This document shows positions 55,203-63,445 of a DNA stretch of 64,000 bases, one piece after another. This stretch comes from an uncultured Bacteroidota bacterium (GTDB lineage: Bacteria > Bacteroidota > Bacteroidia > Flavobacteriales > Flavobacteriaceae), in NCBI GenBank assembly GCA_902635965.1, contig CACPQA010000003.1:1-64000 (forward strand), given 5' to 3'. Every line of letters begins with the position of its first letter. The stretch's first letter is position 1. The notes below the pieces were generated by a model, which saw nothing but the letters and a program-made list of their open reading frames with translations, was not told the DNA's origin and made no database searches. A program made the translations under genes and the position numbers.

Positions 55203-56499
55203 AGGACAAGAATTATATAAAAAGGGGAAAAAATTAATACCAGGAGGCACTATGCTCCTATCAAAAAGACCTGAAATGTTTTTGCCTGAAAAATGGCCGT
55301 CTTATTTCTCCAAAGCTAAGGGTTGTGAAATTTGGGATCTAGACAATCGAAAATATACCGATATGTCCATAATGGGTGTTGGAACAAACTCTTTGGGATA
55401 TGCACATAAAGATGTGGACAAAGCAGTAGGAAGAATAATTTCAATGGGAAACATGAGTACATTTAATTGCCCTGAAGAAGTCAAATTAGCAGAAAAATTA
55501 ATTGAAATTAATCCATGGGCTGACATGGTGCGATTCGCGAGAACTGGTGGTGAAGCTAATGCTATCGCTGTTAGAATTGCTAGAGCAGCGTCGGGTAAAG
55601 ATGGAGTAGCGATATGTGGTTATCATGGTTGGCATGACTGGTATCTTTCAGCAAATCATAATTTAGGGAATGATCTTTCAGAGCATTTGTTGCCCGGACT
55701 TAACCCGTTAGGTGTTCCTAAAAATCTCTCAAATACAGTTTTCCCGTTTCATTATAATAACTTTGATGAATTATTAAAAATCGTCGAAAAAAATAATATC
55801 GGAGTTATAAAAATGGAAGTCGTAAGAAATTTTGGTCCTAAAAATGATTTTTTAGTTAAGGTTAAAAATTTAGCTATAAAGAAAAAAATAGTGTTAATTT
55901 TTGATGAATGTACTTCGGGATTTAGAGAAACATTTGGAGGTATTTTCAAAAAATTCAACGTTGAGCCAGATTTAGTGATGTTTGGTAAAACACTAGGTAA
56001 CGGCTACGCTATAACCGCTGTAGTTGGCAAAAAAGAAGTTATGGAGGCAGCTCAAAATACATTCATCAGTAGTACTTTTTGGACAGAAAGAATTGGTCCT
56101 ACAGCTGCTTTAAAAACACTCGAGACTATGGAAAAGATTAAATCTTGGGAATTAATTACCAATTTAGGAAAAAAGGTAAGAAAGGGTTGGGATGACCTGG
56201 CTAATAATAATGGATTAAAAATTATAATTTCTGGAATTCCAGCTATTAGTAGTTATAGTTTTTCAAATAATAACTTAAAATATAAAACTTATGTAACCCA
56301 AGAAATGTTAAAAAAAGGTTTTTTAGCTAGCACAGATTTTTATTCTTGTATAGCACACAAAGAATCTCATTTAGACAATTATTTTGATCATTTGGGAGGT
56401 ATATTTTCAATAATTTCTAAATGTGAGAAGGATCAACTAAATATTGACGACTTACTCGAAGGTCCTGTATGTCACAATGGTTTTTACAGGTTAAACTAA
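55195..56499 (+). CDS. Class III PLP-dependent aminotransferase (glutamate-1-semialdehyde aminomutase-like)
   Basis: The 434-residue protein is a fold-type I class III enzyme: LIPGGTMLLSKRP, MSIMGVGTNSLGYAH, RTGGEANAIAVRIARAA, ICGYHGWHDWYL, IFDECTSGFR and the PLP Lys in MFGKTLGNGY. HemL-like proteins of this kind in surface polysaccharide clusters are not the haem enzyme; the presence of the sugar operon suggests that it acts on a sugar or a side-chain precursor. The actual substrate is unknown. It overlaps the cytidylyltransferase gene by 8 bases. Confidence 0.88.
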   Translation: MGKGQELYKKGKKLIPGGTMLLSKRPEMFLPEKWPSYFSKAKGCEIWDLDNRKYTDMSIMGVGTNSLGYAHKDVDKAVGRIISMGNMSTFNCPEEVKLAEKLIEINPWADMVRFARTGGEANAIAVRIARAASGKDGVAICGYHGWHDWYLSANHNLGNDLSEHLLPGLNPLGVPKNLSNTVFPFHYNNFDELLKIVEKNNIGVIKMEVVRNFGPKNDFLVKVKNLAIKKKIVLIFDECTSGFRETFGGIFKKFNVEPDLVMFGKTLGNGYAITAVVGKKEVMEAAQNTFISSTFWTERIGPTAALKTLETMEKIKSWELITNLGKKVRKGWDDLANNNGLKIIISGIPAISSYSFSNNNLKYKTYVTQEMLKKGFLASTDFYSCIAHKESHLDNYFDHLGGIFSIISKCEKDQLNIDDLLEGPVCHNGFYRLN

Positions 56500-56547
56500 T
56501 AACCAAGTCAAGTAGTCTAAGGGACATAGATTTTTTAAAAGAACAAA

Positions 56548-57510
56548 ATGAAAATTTATTTTTATCCAGAATATTCTAAAGTTTCAGGACAAGGTCATCT
56601 AAAAAGGCTAATGGCTTTAAATGAGTATGTATGTGAAAATTTTTCTACTTCTTTTATTTTCAAGACTGAAATCCCAAAAGATTTTAAATATGATTTTCTG
56701 TTATTACCAAATAGTAGCAATTATAAAAGAGATATAGATTATCTAAAAAATGAAATCATTAGTGACTCTGTGTTAGTATTGGACGGATACATTTTTCATT
56801 CAAGTTTTCAAGAGCAAATCAAAAAAAGGACCTTGTTTAAATTAGTTTATATTGACGATCTTGGGGGTCACTTTCCGTTTGCAGATGTTGTAGTTAACCA
56901 TGCACCTGGAGTAAAAAAAACAGACTATCATGTAAATCCCAAAACAAAGTTGTTGCTAGGGTTAGATTATTTGTTGTTAAGAGAGGCTTTTTTTAAAAAA
57001 AATAGTATCATCCCGAGCATTCAATTTAAGTCCGTATTTGTTTGTTTTGGCGGTTGTGATACGGAAAATTTTAGCAAAACTATTTCTGAAGAATTAGTAA
57101 AATTACCCAAAGTAAAAAGAATAAATTTAGTATTTGGGGATCAATATCCTTTTTCAAAAAAATGGGTATCAGATAAAAAAATAAAAGTATTAGAAAATCT
57201 AAGTGCAGACAAGGTGAAACATTATATGAAAAAAAGTAATTTGATAATAGTACCTTCAAGCACGTTGGTTTTAGAGAGCTTATGTATAGGCAGGCCAATA
57301 ATTACAATAAAAACTAGTAAAAATCAGAATTTTATCTTTAAAGGATTAAAAAAATATAAGCACGTTTATAGATTTCAAGAATATAATTCTAAAACCAAGA
57401 AACTATTATCTCAAGTCGTTTTAAAGTATTTGACAGACAAAAACTTTGAATATGAGGTCATTAAGTTTGATTCAAGAAAGAAATACAATAAGATTTTTCA
57501 ATCATTTTAA
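56548..57510 (+). CDS. pseG: UDP-sugar hydrolase PseG-like
   Basis: The 320-residue protein has a GT-B-type fold as in PseG: YSKVSGQGHLKR (the G-x-G-H-x-x-R motif), LVLDGYIF, DLGGHFPFADVVVNHAPG, CFGGCDTENFSK and IIVPSSTLVLESLCIGRP. PseG removes UDP from UDP-2,4-diacetamido-2,4,6-trideoxy-beta-L-altrose. It sits directly before the synthase gene (11 bases). It starts 48 bases after the class III aminotransferase stop, the largest gap inside the operon. Confidence 0.85.
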   Translation: MKIYFYPEYSKVSGQGHLKRLMALNEYVCENFSTSFIFKTEIPKDFKYDFLLLPNSSNYKRDIDYLKNEIISDSVLVLDGYIFHSSFQEQIKKRTLFKLVYIDDLGGHFPFADVVVNHAPGVKKTDYHVNPKTKLLLGLDYLLLREAFFKKNSIIPSIQFKSVFVCFGGCDTENFSKTISEELVKLPKVKRINLVFGDQYPFSKKWVSDKKIKVLENLSADKVKHYMKKSNLIIVPSSTLVLESLCIGRPIITIKTSKNQNFIFKGLKKYKHVYRFQEYNSKTKKLLSQVVLKYLTDKNFEYEVIKFDSRKKYNKIFQSF

Positions 57511-57521
57511 AATTTTAAATT

Positions 57522-58541
57522 ATGTTTCCAAAAAACAAAACATTTATAGCTGCCGAAATTGGAATAAATCACAATGGTGACATGAAATTAGCCAAAGAGA
57601 TGATCAAAATGGCAAAAGAAAGTGGAGCAGATGCAGTAAAATTTCAAAACTATAAAACTGAGGACTTTATTTTAAACAAAGAGATCAAATATAAGTATAT
57701 GTCGCAAGGGAAATTAAAAGAAGAATATCAATTCGAAATGTTTAAACGATACGAATTAAATTTTACACAATTGCAAGACCTAAAGAGTTTCAGCGACGAA
57801 CTCGGAATAGTTTTTTTTAGTACTCCAACAGGAATTTCCGGAATAAATGAACTCTTAAAGTTAAATGTTAAATTTCTCAAAAATGGATCAGATTTTATCC
57901 AAAACTTACCTTTAATCAAAGAAATGGGAAAAACTGCTCTCCCTTGTATTTTGTCTACTGGCATGTCGACTCTTTCCCACATAGACGAGGCCGTAAATGC
58001 CTTTGAAAGTGGTGGAGGAAAAGAAATGGTAATTCTTCACTGTGTTTCCCAATATCCTACTCCAAATAACGAAGTTAATCTTAGAAAAATTAATTCTTTA
58101 AAACTTGCCTTTGGTTATCCAGTAGGCTTTTCAGATCATACGTATGGATCAACTGCTGCTTTGGGCGCAGTCGCTCTTGGTGCATGTTTTATTGAAAAGC
58201 ATTTTACGTTGTCTCATGATCTTCCTGGTCCTGATCATAGATTTTCGTCAACACCTGAAGAATTTTTAGAATTAACCACTAAAATCAGGTTACTTGAAGA
58301 TTCTCTTGGAGAATCGAGAATAGAACCTACAAATAAAGAAAAACTAAACGCAAAAAGTTTTCAGCTATCGTGCGTTGCAAAAACAAATATTAAAAGTGGA
58401 TCAAAAATCAAGTCAAGCCACATTTCTTTTTCAAGACCTGGGTCAGGCTTGTCACCAAAAATGTATAGTTATTTAATAGGTAAAATTCTAGTTAAGGATA
58501 AAATTAAAGGTGAAATTTTTAGGATCAGTGATTTAAAATAA
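57522..58541 (+). CDS. pseI: N-acetylneuraminate/pseudaminate synthase family (NeuB/PseI)
   Basis: The 339-residue enzyme has the NeuB TIM-barrel (AAEIGINHNGD, DAVKFQNYKTEDF, STGMSTLSHIDEAV, HCVSQYPTP, GFSDHTYGS, EKHFTLSHDLPGPDHRFS) and a C-terminal SAF/antifreeze-like domain (IKSGSKIKSSHISFSRPGSGLSP). It condenses a 6-deoxyhexosamine with phosphoenolpyruvate into a nonulosonic acid. Upstream genes argue for pseudaminic acid; the PGPDH motif is also common in legionaminate/sialate synthases, so the exact product is uncertain. It ends 1 base into the next start. Confidence 0.9.
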   Translation: MFPKNKTFIAAEIGINHNGDMKLAKEMIKMAKESGADAVKFQNYKTEDFILNKEIKYKYMSQGKLKEEYQFEMFKRYELNFTQLQDLKSFSDELGIVFFSTPTGISGINELLKLNVKFLKNGSDFIQNLPLIKEMGKTALPCILSTGMSTLSHIDEAVNAFESGGGKEMVILHCVSQYPTPNNEVNLRKINSLKLAFGYPVGFSDHTYGSTAALGAVALGACFIEKHFTLSHDLPGPDHRFSSTPEEFLELTTKIRLLEDSLGESRIEPTNKEKLNAKSFQLSCVAKTNIKSGSKIKSSHISFSRPGSGLSPKMYSYLIGKILVKDKIKGEIFRISDLK

Positions 58542-59890
58542 TGAAAAAAGAAAAAAAGATAATCATAATAGGCGGTGGATTTAAGGGTTTAATAGCTGCT
58601 TTAAAACTATCTAATAAAGGACATAATGTTAATATTATTGAAGCCTCAAAAAATATTGGAGGTTATTTAAATAGTCCTCTTTGGAATAAAATCACCATAG
58701 ATTTAGGATGTCATTTATTTATCAATGAAGATGATAATTCTACTGGTTTTATATTGTCAATGTTAAAGAACGATTACATGAAAGTAGATGTCAATTATGC
58801 ATCCTTCTTTAATAATAAAAAAACAGACAACATTGCTATTCCAGACTTTAGTTCAATTCCTAATGCAACTAAAAGGAAAATCCAAAAAGATTTGTTAAAT
58901 ATAAACAGGAAAAAAATAGAAGAAAAATCTTTAATGGACTATTACATCAACAGGTATGGAGATGATATTTTACCGAGTATTGACTCTTGTATATTAAAAT
59001 CACATCTTATAAAATCAAATTCTTTAGATATCATATCAAAAAATTTATTGCCTTTCAATAGAATAAAAATTTTTCCTGAAAAACAATCTGTTTCTTTGAA
59101 GCTAAATAAGGGTTTAGATGAAATTATTGCTGTAAAATATAAAAACCTAAAGGAAATTAAAAATGATACTAAAAAATCAGAATTTAATTTTAGGGAATAT
59201 TACCCAAAAAAAAATGGATTGAAATTTCTTCTGAATAAGATTATAGAACGTTTAAAAAAATCCAATGTTAATTTAGTTTTAGATAACAGAATTAAAAGTT
59301 TTTTATCAGAAAATAATAAAAAATATATTATAACGGATAAAAGTAAGTATGAGTATGATTATTTGTATTGGTCAGCACCCCAATATTTAATTCCAAAAAC
59401 CTTCAATTTTGAAATTGAAGTCGAAAAATTTGTTCACAGTGTTCCATATGTATTAATTTATTTTTTAGCACCTAAAAAATTTGTATCTAAATATACTTAT
59501 GTACACAATTACAATTTGAGTTCAAAATGCTTTAGAGTTTCTATTCAATCAAATTATGCATCAAATGGAGTTCCTAAAGACTTGGCACTGATTTGTTGCG
59601 AAATTCCTACTTGCAAAAGCAAGAGAATATGGAAAAATCCAAAGTTTTATGTAGATGAAATCTGGAATGAACTTTTAATTATGGATTTAGTATCATGTAA
59701 AAAATATAATAATTATATGTTTTTTTCAATTCCTTCAGCGTATAAATTACCCCTTTGTGGATATTCAGATATTTTAAATGAAGCGATTGAAAAAACAAAA
59801 AAGTATAATTTAATTGGTGGTAAAAGTTGGGAATATTCAAAAAACGACATTATGAAAAAAATTGATGAGGATTTAAACTTTCTTTTATGA
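58541..59890 (+). CDS. FAD/NAD(P)-dependent amine-oxidase-like oxidoreductase
   Basis: The 449-residue protein begins IIIIGGGFKGLIAALKLSNKGHNVNIIEAS, a Rossmann dinucleotide-binding motif with an acidic end, and continues in a protoporphyrinogen/amine oxidase-like fold (ASKNIGGYLNSP, LGCHLFI, KNGLKFLLNKI, YEYDYLYWSAP). In sugar operons, similar enzymes oxidise amino sugars or generate keto sugars. The substrate is unknown. It starts on the last base of the synthase stop (TAATG) and overlaps the methyltransferase gene by 4 bases. Confidence 0.78.
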   Translation: MKKEKKIIIIGGGFKGLIAALKLSNKGHNVNIIEASKNIGGYLNSPLWNKITIDLGCHLFINEDDNSTGFILSMLKNDYMKVDVNYASFFNNKKTDNIAIPDFSSIPNATKRKIQKDLLNINRKKIEEKSLMDYYINRYGDDILPSIDSCILKSHLIKSNSLDIISKNLLPFNRIKIFPEKQSVSLKLNKGLDEIIAVKYKNLKEIKNDTKKSEFNFREYYPKKNGLKFLLNKIIERLKKSNVNLVLDNRIKSFLSENNKKYIITDKSKYEYDYLYWSAPQYLIPKTFNFEIEVEKFVHSVPYVLIYFLAPKKFVSKYTYVHNYNLSSKCFRVSIQSNYASNGVPKDLALICCEIPTCKSKRIWKNPKFYVDEIWNELLIMDLVSCKKYNNYMFFSIPSAYKLPLCGYSDILNEAIEKTKKYNLIGGKSWEYSKNDIMKKIDEDLNFLL

Positions 59891-60561
59891 ACATAAAAAA
59901 TACATCTTGGGATAGAATTTTTAGACATAAGGAGCCAAGTAAGTATCCATTCGATAATGTTGTGTCATTTTTTTTCAATAATGTACCAAAAGAAAAGCCA
60001 ATAAGAGAAATTAACATTTTAGAAGTGGGATGCGGAGGTGCAAATAATTTACTATTTATGGCTAAAGAAGGGGCAAATGTATTCGGAATCGATTCAAGTG
60101 AAATTGCGATCAATACTGCTAAAAAAAGATTTATTAAAGAAAATTTAAAAGGTAATTTTATTCACGCTGATTTTAGAAAAATCTCATATCCAGATAGTTT
60201 TTTTGATTTAATTATTGATAGATGTGCTATTACATGTATCGATAAAACAAACTCAAAATTAGTTTTTTCAGAAATAAAAAGAGTATTGAAAAAAAATGGG
60301 AAATTCTTTTTCAATACTTATTGTAAAACTCACACATCACACATAGGCGGCAGAGTTTTATCAAATGGTATAACAACAGAGATACAAACAGGAACATTGG
60401 TCGGAAATGGTAATTTAAGTTTTTTTGATAAAGATGAAATTAAAAACCAATTTGCTCATCCTTGGGAAATAATTTCATTGAAAAACAAAAAAATTAAAGA
60501 TTATTGTATTAAAAATTCGATTCATTCTGAATGGGAAGTAATTATTAAATTGACGGAATGA
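59887..60561 (+). CDS. Class I SAM-dependent methyltransferase
   Basis: The 224-residue protein has a clear motif I (NILEVGCGGANNLLF), post-I acidic residue (VFGIDSSE), then IHADFRKISYPDSFFDLIIDRCA and KRVLKKNGKFFF. This is a small-molecule methyltransferase without further family signature. Its position in the operon suggests methylation of a nonulosonic acid or precursor sugar. It overlaps both neighbours by 4 bases. Confidence 0.88.
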   Translation: MNIKNTSWDRIFRHKEPSKYPFDNVVSFFFNNVPKEKPIREINILEVGCGGANNLLFMAKEGANVFGIDSSEIAINTAKKRFIKENLKGNFIHADFRKISYPDSFFDLIIDRCAITCIDKTNSKLVFSEIKRVLKKNGKFFFNTYCKTHTSHIGGRVLSNGITTEIQTGTLVGNGNLSFFDKDEIKNQFAHPWEIISLKNKKIKDYCIKNSIHSEWEVIIKLTE

Positions 60562-62036
60562 GATTCATATTTATGGGTAACCATACAGTAGGTGTTTTCG
60601 TAATCAAAGCTCTAATCCAAGAAAGAACTCTAATTGGAATAGTAGCCCATCCAAGGGACTTAGAAGATGGGGTTAAATACGAATCTGTGTATGATTTTGG
60701 AATTAAAAACAAAATACCCACAGTTCGTGGCACTCCAAAAGATGAGCATGTTTTAGATTTTTTATTTAAGAACAAACCAGATATGATTTGGGTTGCTGAC
60801 TATAAGTTTATTTTACCAAAAGAAATTATAATAATTCCAAAATATGGTGCTATAAATTTTCATCCGAGCCTATTACCTCACTACAGGGGTAGAGCACCTT
60901 TAAATTGGGCTATGATTAATGGAGAAAAATACACAGGATTAACGGTCCACATGATTGACGAAGGAATTGACTCTGGAGATATTATCCACCAAGAAAAAAT
61001 TGAAATATCTAAAGAAGATTACATAGGTGATATATTGGAGAAAATATATCCGTTATATTACGATATTTCTTTATTGGTTTTAAATGCAATAAGATCTGGT
61101 AGATTTAAAACAAAAAAACAAACGAAATCCTCAGACAAGATCTATAAAGCTAGAAAACCCAAAGATGGATTGATTACAGATGAAATTGAGGATGAAGGAA
61201 TCTTAAGATTAATTAAAGCCGTTTCAAGGCCCTATCCAGGGGCCTATTTCGAATATGATGACAAAAAAATTATAATCTGGAAGGGCTACATTAAAATGTT
61301 TAAATCAAAAGAAGAATCAAATTTTGGTAGGGTTTTGGAGAATAAAGACGGAATAATTAAAATTAAGATTAACCATAATTATTTGATTTCTCATGATTGG
61401 GAAATAGTTTTTAAAAACGAAACCTTTAAGGAATTACTGTTTAAAAACAAGGACTTTTATAACCAGAGGGTATCAAAACATGGTTATTCCCATTTAAGTT
61501 TAAATTGGGGCAGTCAAAAAAATCAAATCACAAGATTTGAAATTCTTTCTCAAATTGGAAATTTAGAAAACAAAAATATCTTAGATTTTGGATGTGGAAT
61601 AGGAGATTTATTTTATTGGTTTATCAATAATGGGATAAATACTAATTATGAAGGCATTGATCTTTCTTCTGAAATGATAAAACTTGCCAAAAAACGATTC
61701 CCAACAGTTAAATTTAAGTGCCAGAATCTTATGGAAAGCCCATTAAACAAAAAATATGACTATATTTTAGCTAGTGGTGTATTTACATACTCAAATAATG
61801 GTTTTTTTCAGAAATGCTTGGAATTACTTTACTCTAAATGTAATAAGGGAATTGCATTTAACCTTTTGGCTGATATAGAAAAATATAAAAATGAAACCAC
61901 ACAAATGGAGTTTTTGAGTAATCCGGACGATATATTAAAATTCTGCAAATCTTTGAGTCCCAAAGTTATCTTAAAAAACGACTACCATTATAGAGATTTT
62001 AGTATATATATGTATAAAGATGAAAATATCAATTAA
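60558..62036 (+). CDS. Fusion of a sugar N-formyltransferase-like domain and a methyltransferase
   Basis: The 492-residue protein has two domains. Residues 1-200 match 10-formyltetrahydrofolate-dependent transferases, with Asn100, His102 and Asp138 in GAINFHPSLLPHYRGRAP and EGIDSGD as in Fmt and sugar formyltransferases. Residues about 200-300 (IKAVSRPYPGAYFEYDD and after) are the C-terminal domain typical of formyltransferases such as ArnA/VioF relatives. Residues about 305-492 are a class I methyltransferase with ILDFGCGIGD (341-350) and DYILASGVFTYSNNG. The protein probably formylates an amino sugar and may also methylate it. It overlaps both neighbours. Confidence 0.87.
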   Translation: MRFIFMGNHTVGVFVIKALIQERTLIGIVAHPRDLEDGVKYESVYDFGIKNKIPTVRGTPKDEHVLDFLFKNKPDMIWVADYKFILPKEIIIIPKYGAINFHPSLLPHYRGRAPLNWAMINGEKYTGLTVHMIDEGIDSGDIIHQEKIEISKEDYIGDILEKIYPLYYDISLLVLNAIRSGRFKTKKQTKSSDKIYKARKPKDGLITDEIEDEGILRLIKAVSRPYPGAYFEYDDKKIIIWKGYIKMFKSKEESNFGRVLENKDGIIKIKINHNYLISHDWEIVFKNETFKELLFKNKDFYNQRVSKHGYSHLSLNWGSQKNQITRFEILSQIGNLENKNILDFGCGIGDLFYWFINNGINTNYEGIDLSSEMIKLAKKRFPTVKFKCQNLMESPLNKKYDYILASGVFTYSNNGFFQKCLELLYSKCNKGIAFNLLADIEKYKNETTQMEFLSNPDDILKFCKSLSPKVILKNDYHYRDFSIYMYKDENIN

Positions 62037-62742
62037 TCAACCCGCATATTTACCATGGCTAGGTTATTTTGAGAGGATAGATAGCTCTGATATTCATGTG
62101 ATCTTAAATCACGTACAATACGAAAAAAACAGTTATATAAATAGAAATAAAATTTATGCAAATCAAAAAGCTCAATGGCTAACGATTCCAGTTAGTAAAG
62201 CATTAGGAACTTTAGACAATAATAGTATCAATAATGTGGTCACCCAAAATAATAAAAAATGGATTAGAACTCACCTAAAAACTATTTACTATAATTACTG
62301 TAAGACTCCTTTTTTTGATAAGTATTATCCTGAATTTAAAAGATTATTAGAAAACCAAATAAATGAAAAATGTTTTTTTTCTATAATTAATTCAATCAAT
62401 AATCTATTTATAAAATATTTGAATATTAAAACACAAATCATTTACAGCGATAATTTAGGTATTGATAGCAAAAAATCAGACTTAGTATTGGATATTTGTA
62501 AAAGTCAAAATGCCAGACAATATTTGTCTGGAGAAAATGGGATAGATTACCTAAACCTTGATGATTTTGAAAAAAGTAACATAAATGTTCTTTTTCAAAA
62601 ATATAATCATCCAGTTTATAATCAGTATAGAAAAAAGTTTATTTCTCATTTATCTATACTAGATCTCCTATTTTTTCATGGTAAAGAAAGTTTAAATATA
62701 ATTAGAAAAGGAAAAAATTACATTAGATATGATAAATTTTAG
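62020..62742 (+). CDS. WbqC-family protein
   Basis: The 240-residue protein has the WbqC signature at its N-terminus (MKISINQPAYLPWLGYFERI) and the following ILNHVQYEKNSYINRNKI segment, then TIPVSK. WbqC-like proteins occur in many polysaccharide clusters and are linked to amino-sugar modification, but the reaction is not established. It overlaps the previous gene by 17 bases and the next by 14, which is unusual and suggests coupled translation. Confidence 0.9.
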   Translation: MKISINQPAYLPWLGYFERIDSSDIHVILNHVQYEKNSYINRNKIYANQKAQWLTIPVSKALGTLDNNSINNVVTQNNKKWIRTHLKTIYYNYCKTPFFDKYYPEFKRLLENQINEKCFFSIINSINNLFIKYLNIKTQIIYSDNLGIDSKKSDLVLDICKSQNARQYLSGENGIDYLNLDDFEKSNINVLFQKYNHPVYNQYRKKFISHLSILDLLFFHGKESLNIIRKGKNYIRYDKF

Positions 62743-63445
62743 TAAAAGTAAAATATTAGTTGTTGTAGCTCACCCAGATGACGAAATTTTGGGATTGGGT
62801 GGGACTTTGTCTTTTTTATCTGAGGTAAAATCCGCAACTATTAAAGTAGTAATCTTAGGTGAAGGTATAACCTCAAGAGGTGATAAAAGACGCACCTCTG
62901 ATTGGGAGGATAAATTAAAAAATCACAAAAAAGATATAGAAAAAGCAAAACATATTATTGGATATGATAGGCTTATGTGTTATAATTTCCCAGATAACAG
63001 ATTTGACAGCAAAGATTTACTAGAAATAATTAAAATAGTTGAAAAAGAGAAGAGTGATTTCAAACCAGATATAATATTTACGCATCATTATGGAGATTTA
63101 AATATTGACCATAGGATAACTCATGATGCAGTTATTACTGCCTCAAGGCCTTTGTCAGGGGAAAATTTACACTCTATATTAACGTTTGAAACTCCTTCCA
63201 GTACCGAATGGCAACTTAATAGTGATACCTCGTTTAAACCTAATTTTTATGTTGAGATTAGAGATAAAGATTTAGAAAGGAAAATTCGTGCAATGCAATG
63301 CTATAGATTTGAAAAAAGAGAATATCCCCATCCAAGATCTCCAAAAGCATTAGAAATTTTAGCAGGAAATAGAGGAATATCCGTTGGGAAAAAATATGTT
63401 GAAGCTTTCAGTATTTCAAGATCAATACACTCGCAAAATGTTTAA
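62729..63445 (+). CDS. PIG-L family N-deacetylase
   Basis: The 238-residue protein has the PIG-L/LmbE zinc motif AHPDDE near its N-terminus, followed by the THHYGDLNIDHRITHDAV metal-binding region and an RSIHSQNV end. The family removes N-acetyl groups from amino sugars. In this operon it may expose an amine that is then formylated or methylated by the neighbouring fusion enzyme. It overlaps the next gene by 8 bases. Confidence 0.92.
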   Translation: MINFSKSKILVVVAHPDDEILGLGGTLSFLSEVKSATIKVVILGEGITSRGDKRRTSDWEDKLKNHKKDIEKAKHIIGYDRLMCYNFPDNRFDSKDLLEIIKIVEKEKSDFKPDIIFTHHYGDLNIDHRITHDAVITASRPLSGENLHSILTFETPSSTEWQLNSDTSFKPNFYVEIRDKDLERKIRAMQCYRFEKREYPHPRSPKALEILAGNRGISVGKKYVEAFSISRSIHSQNV

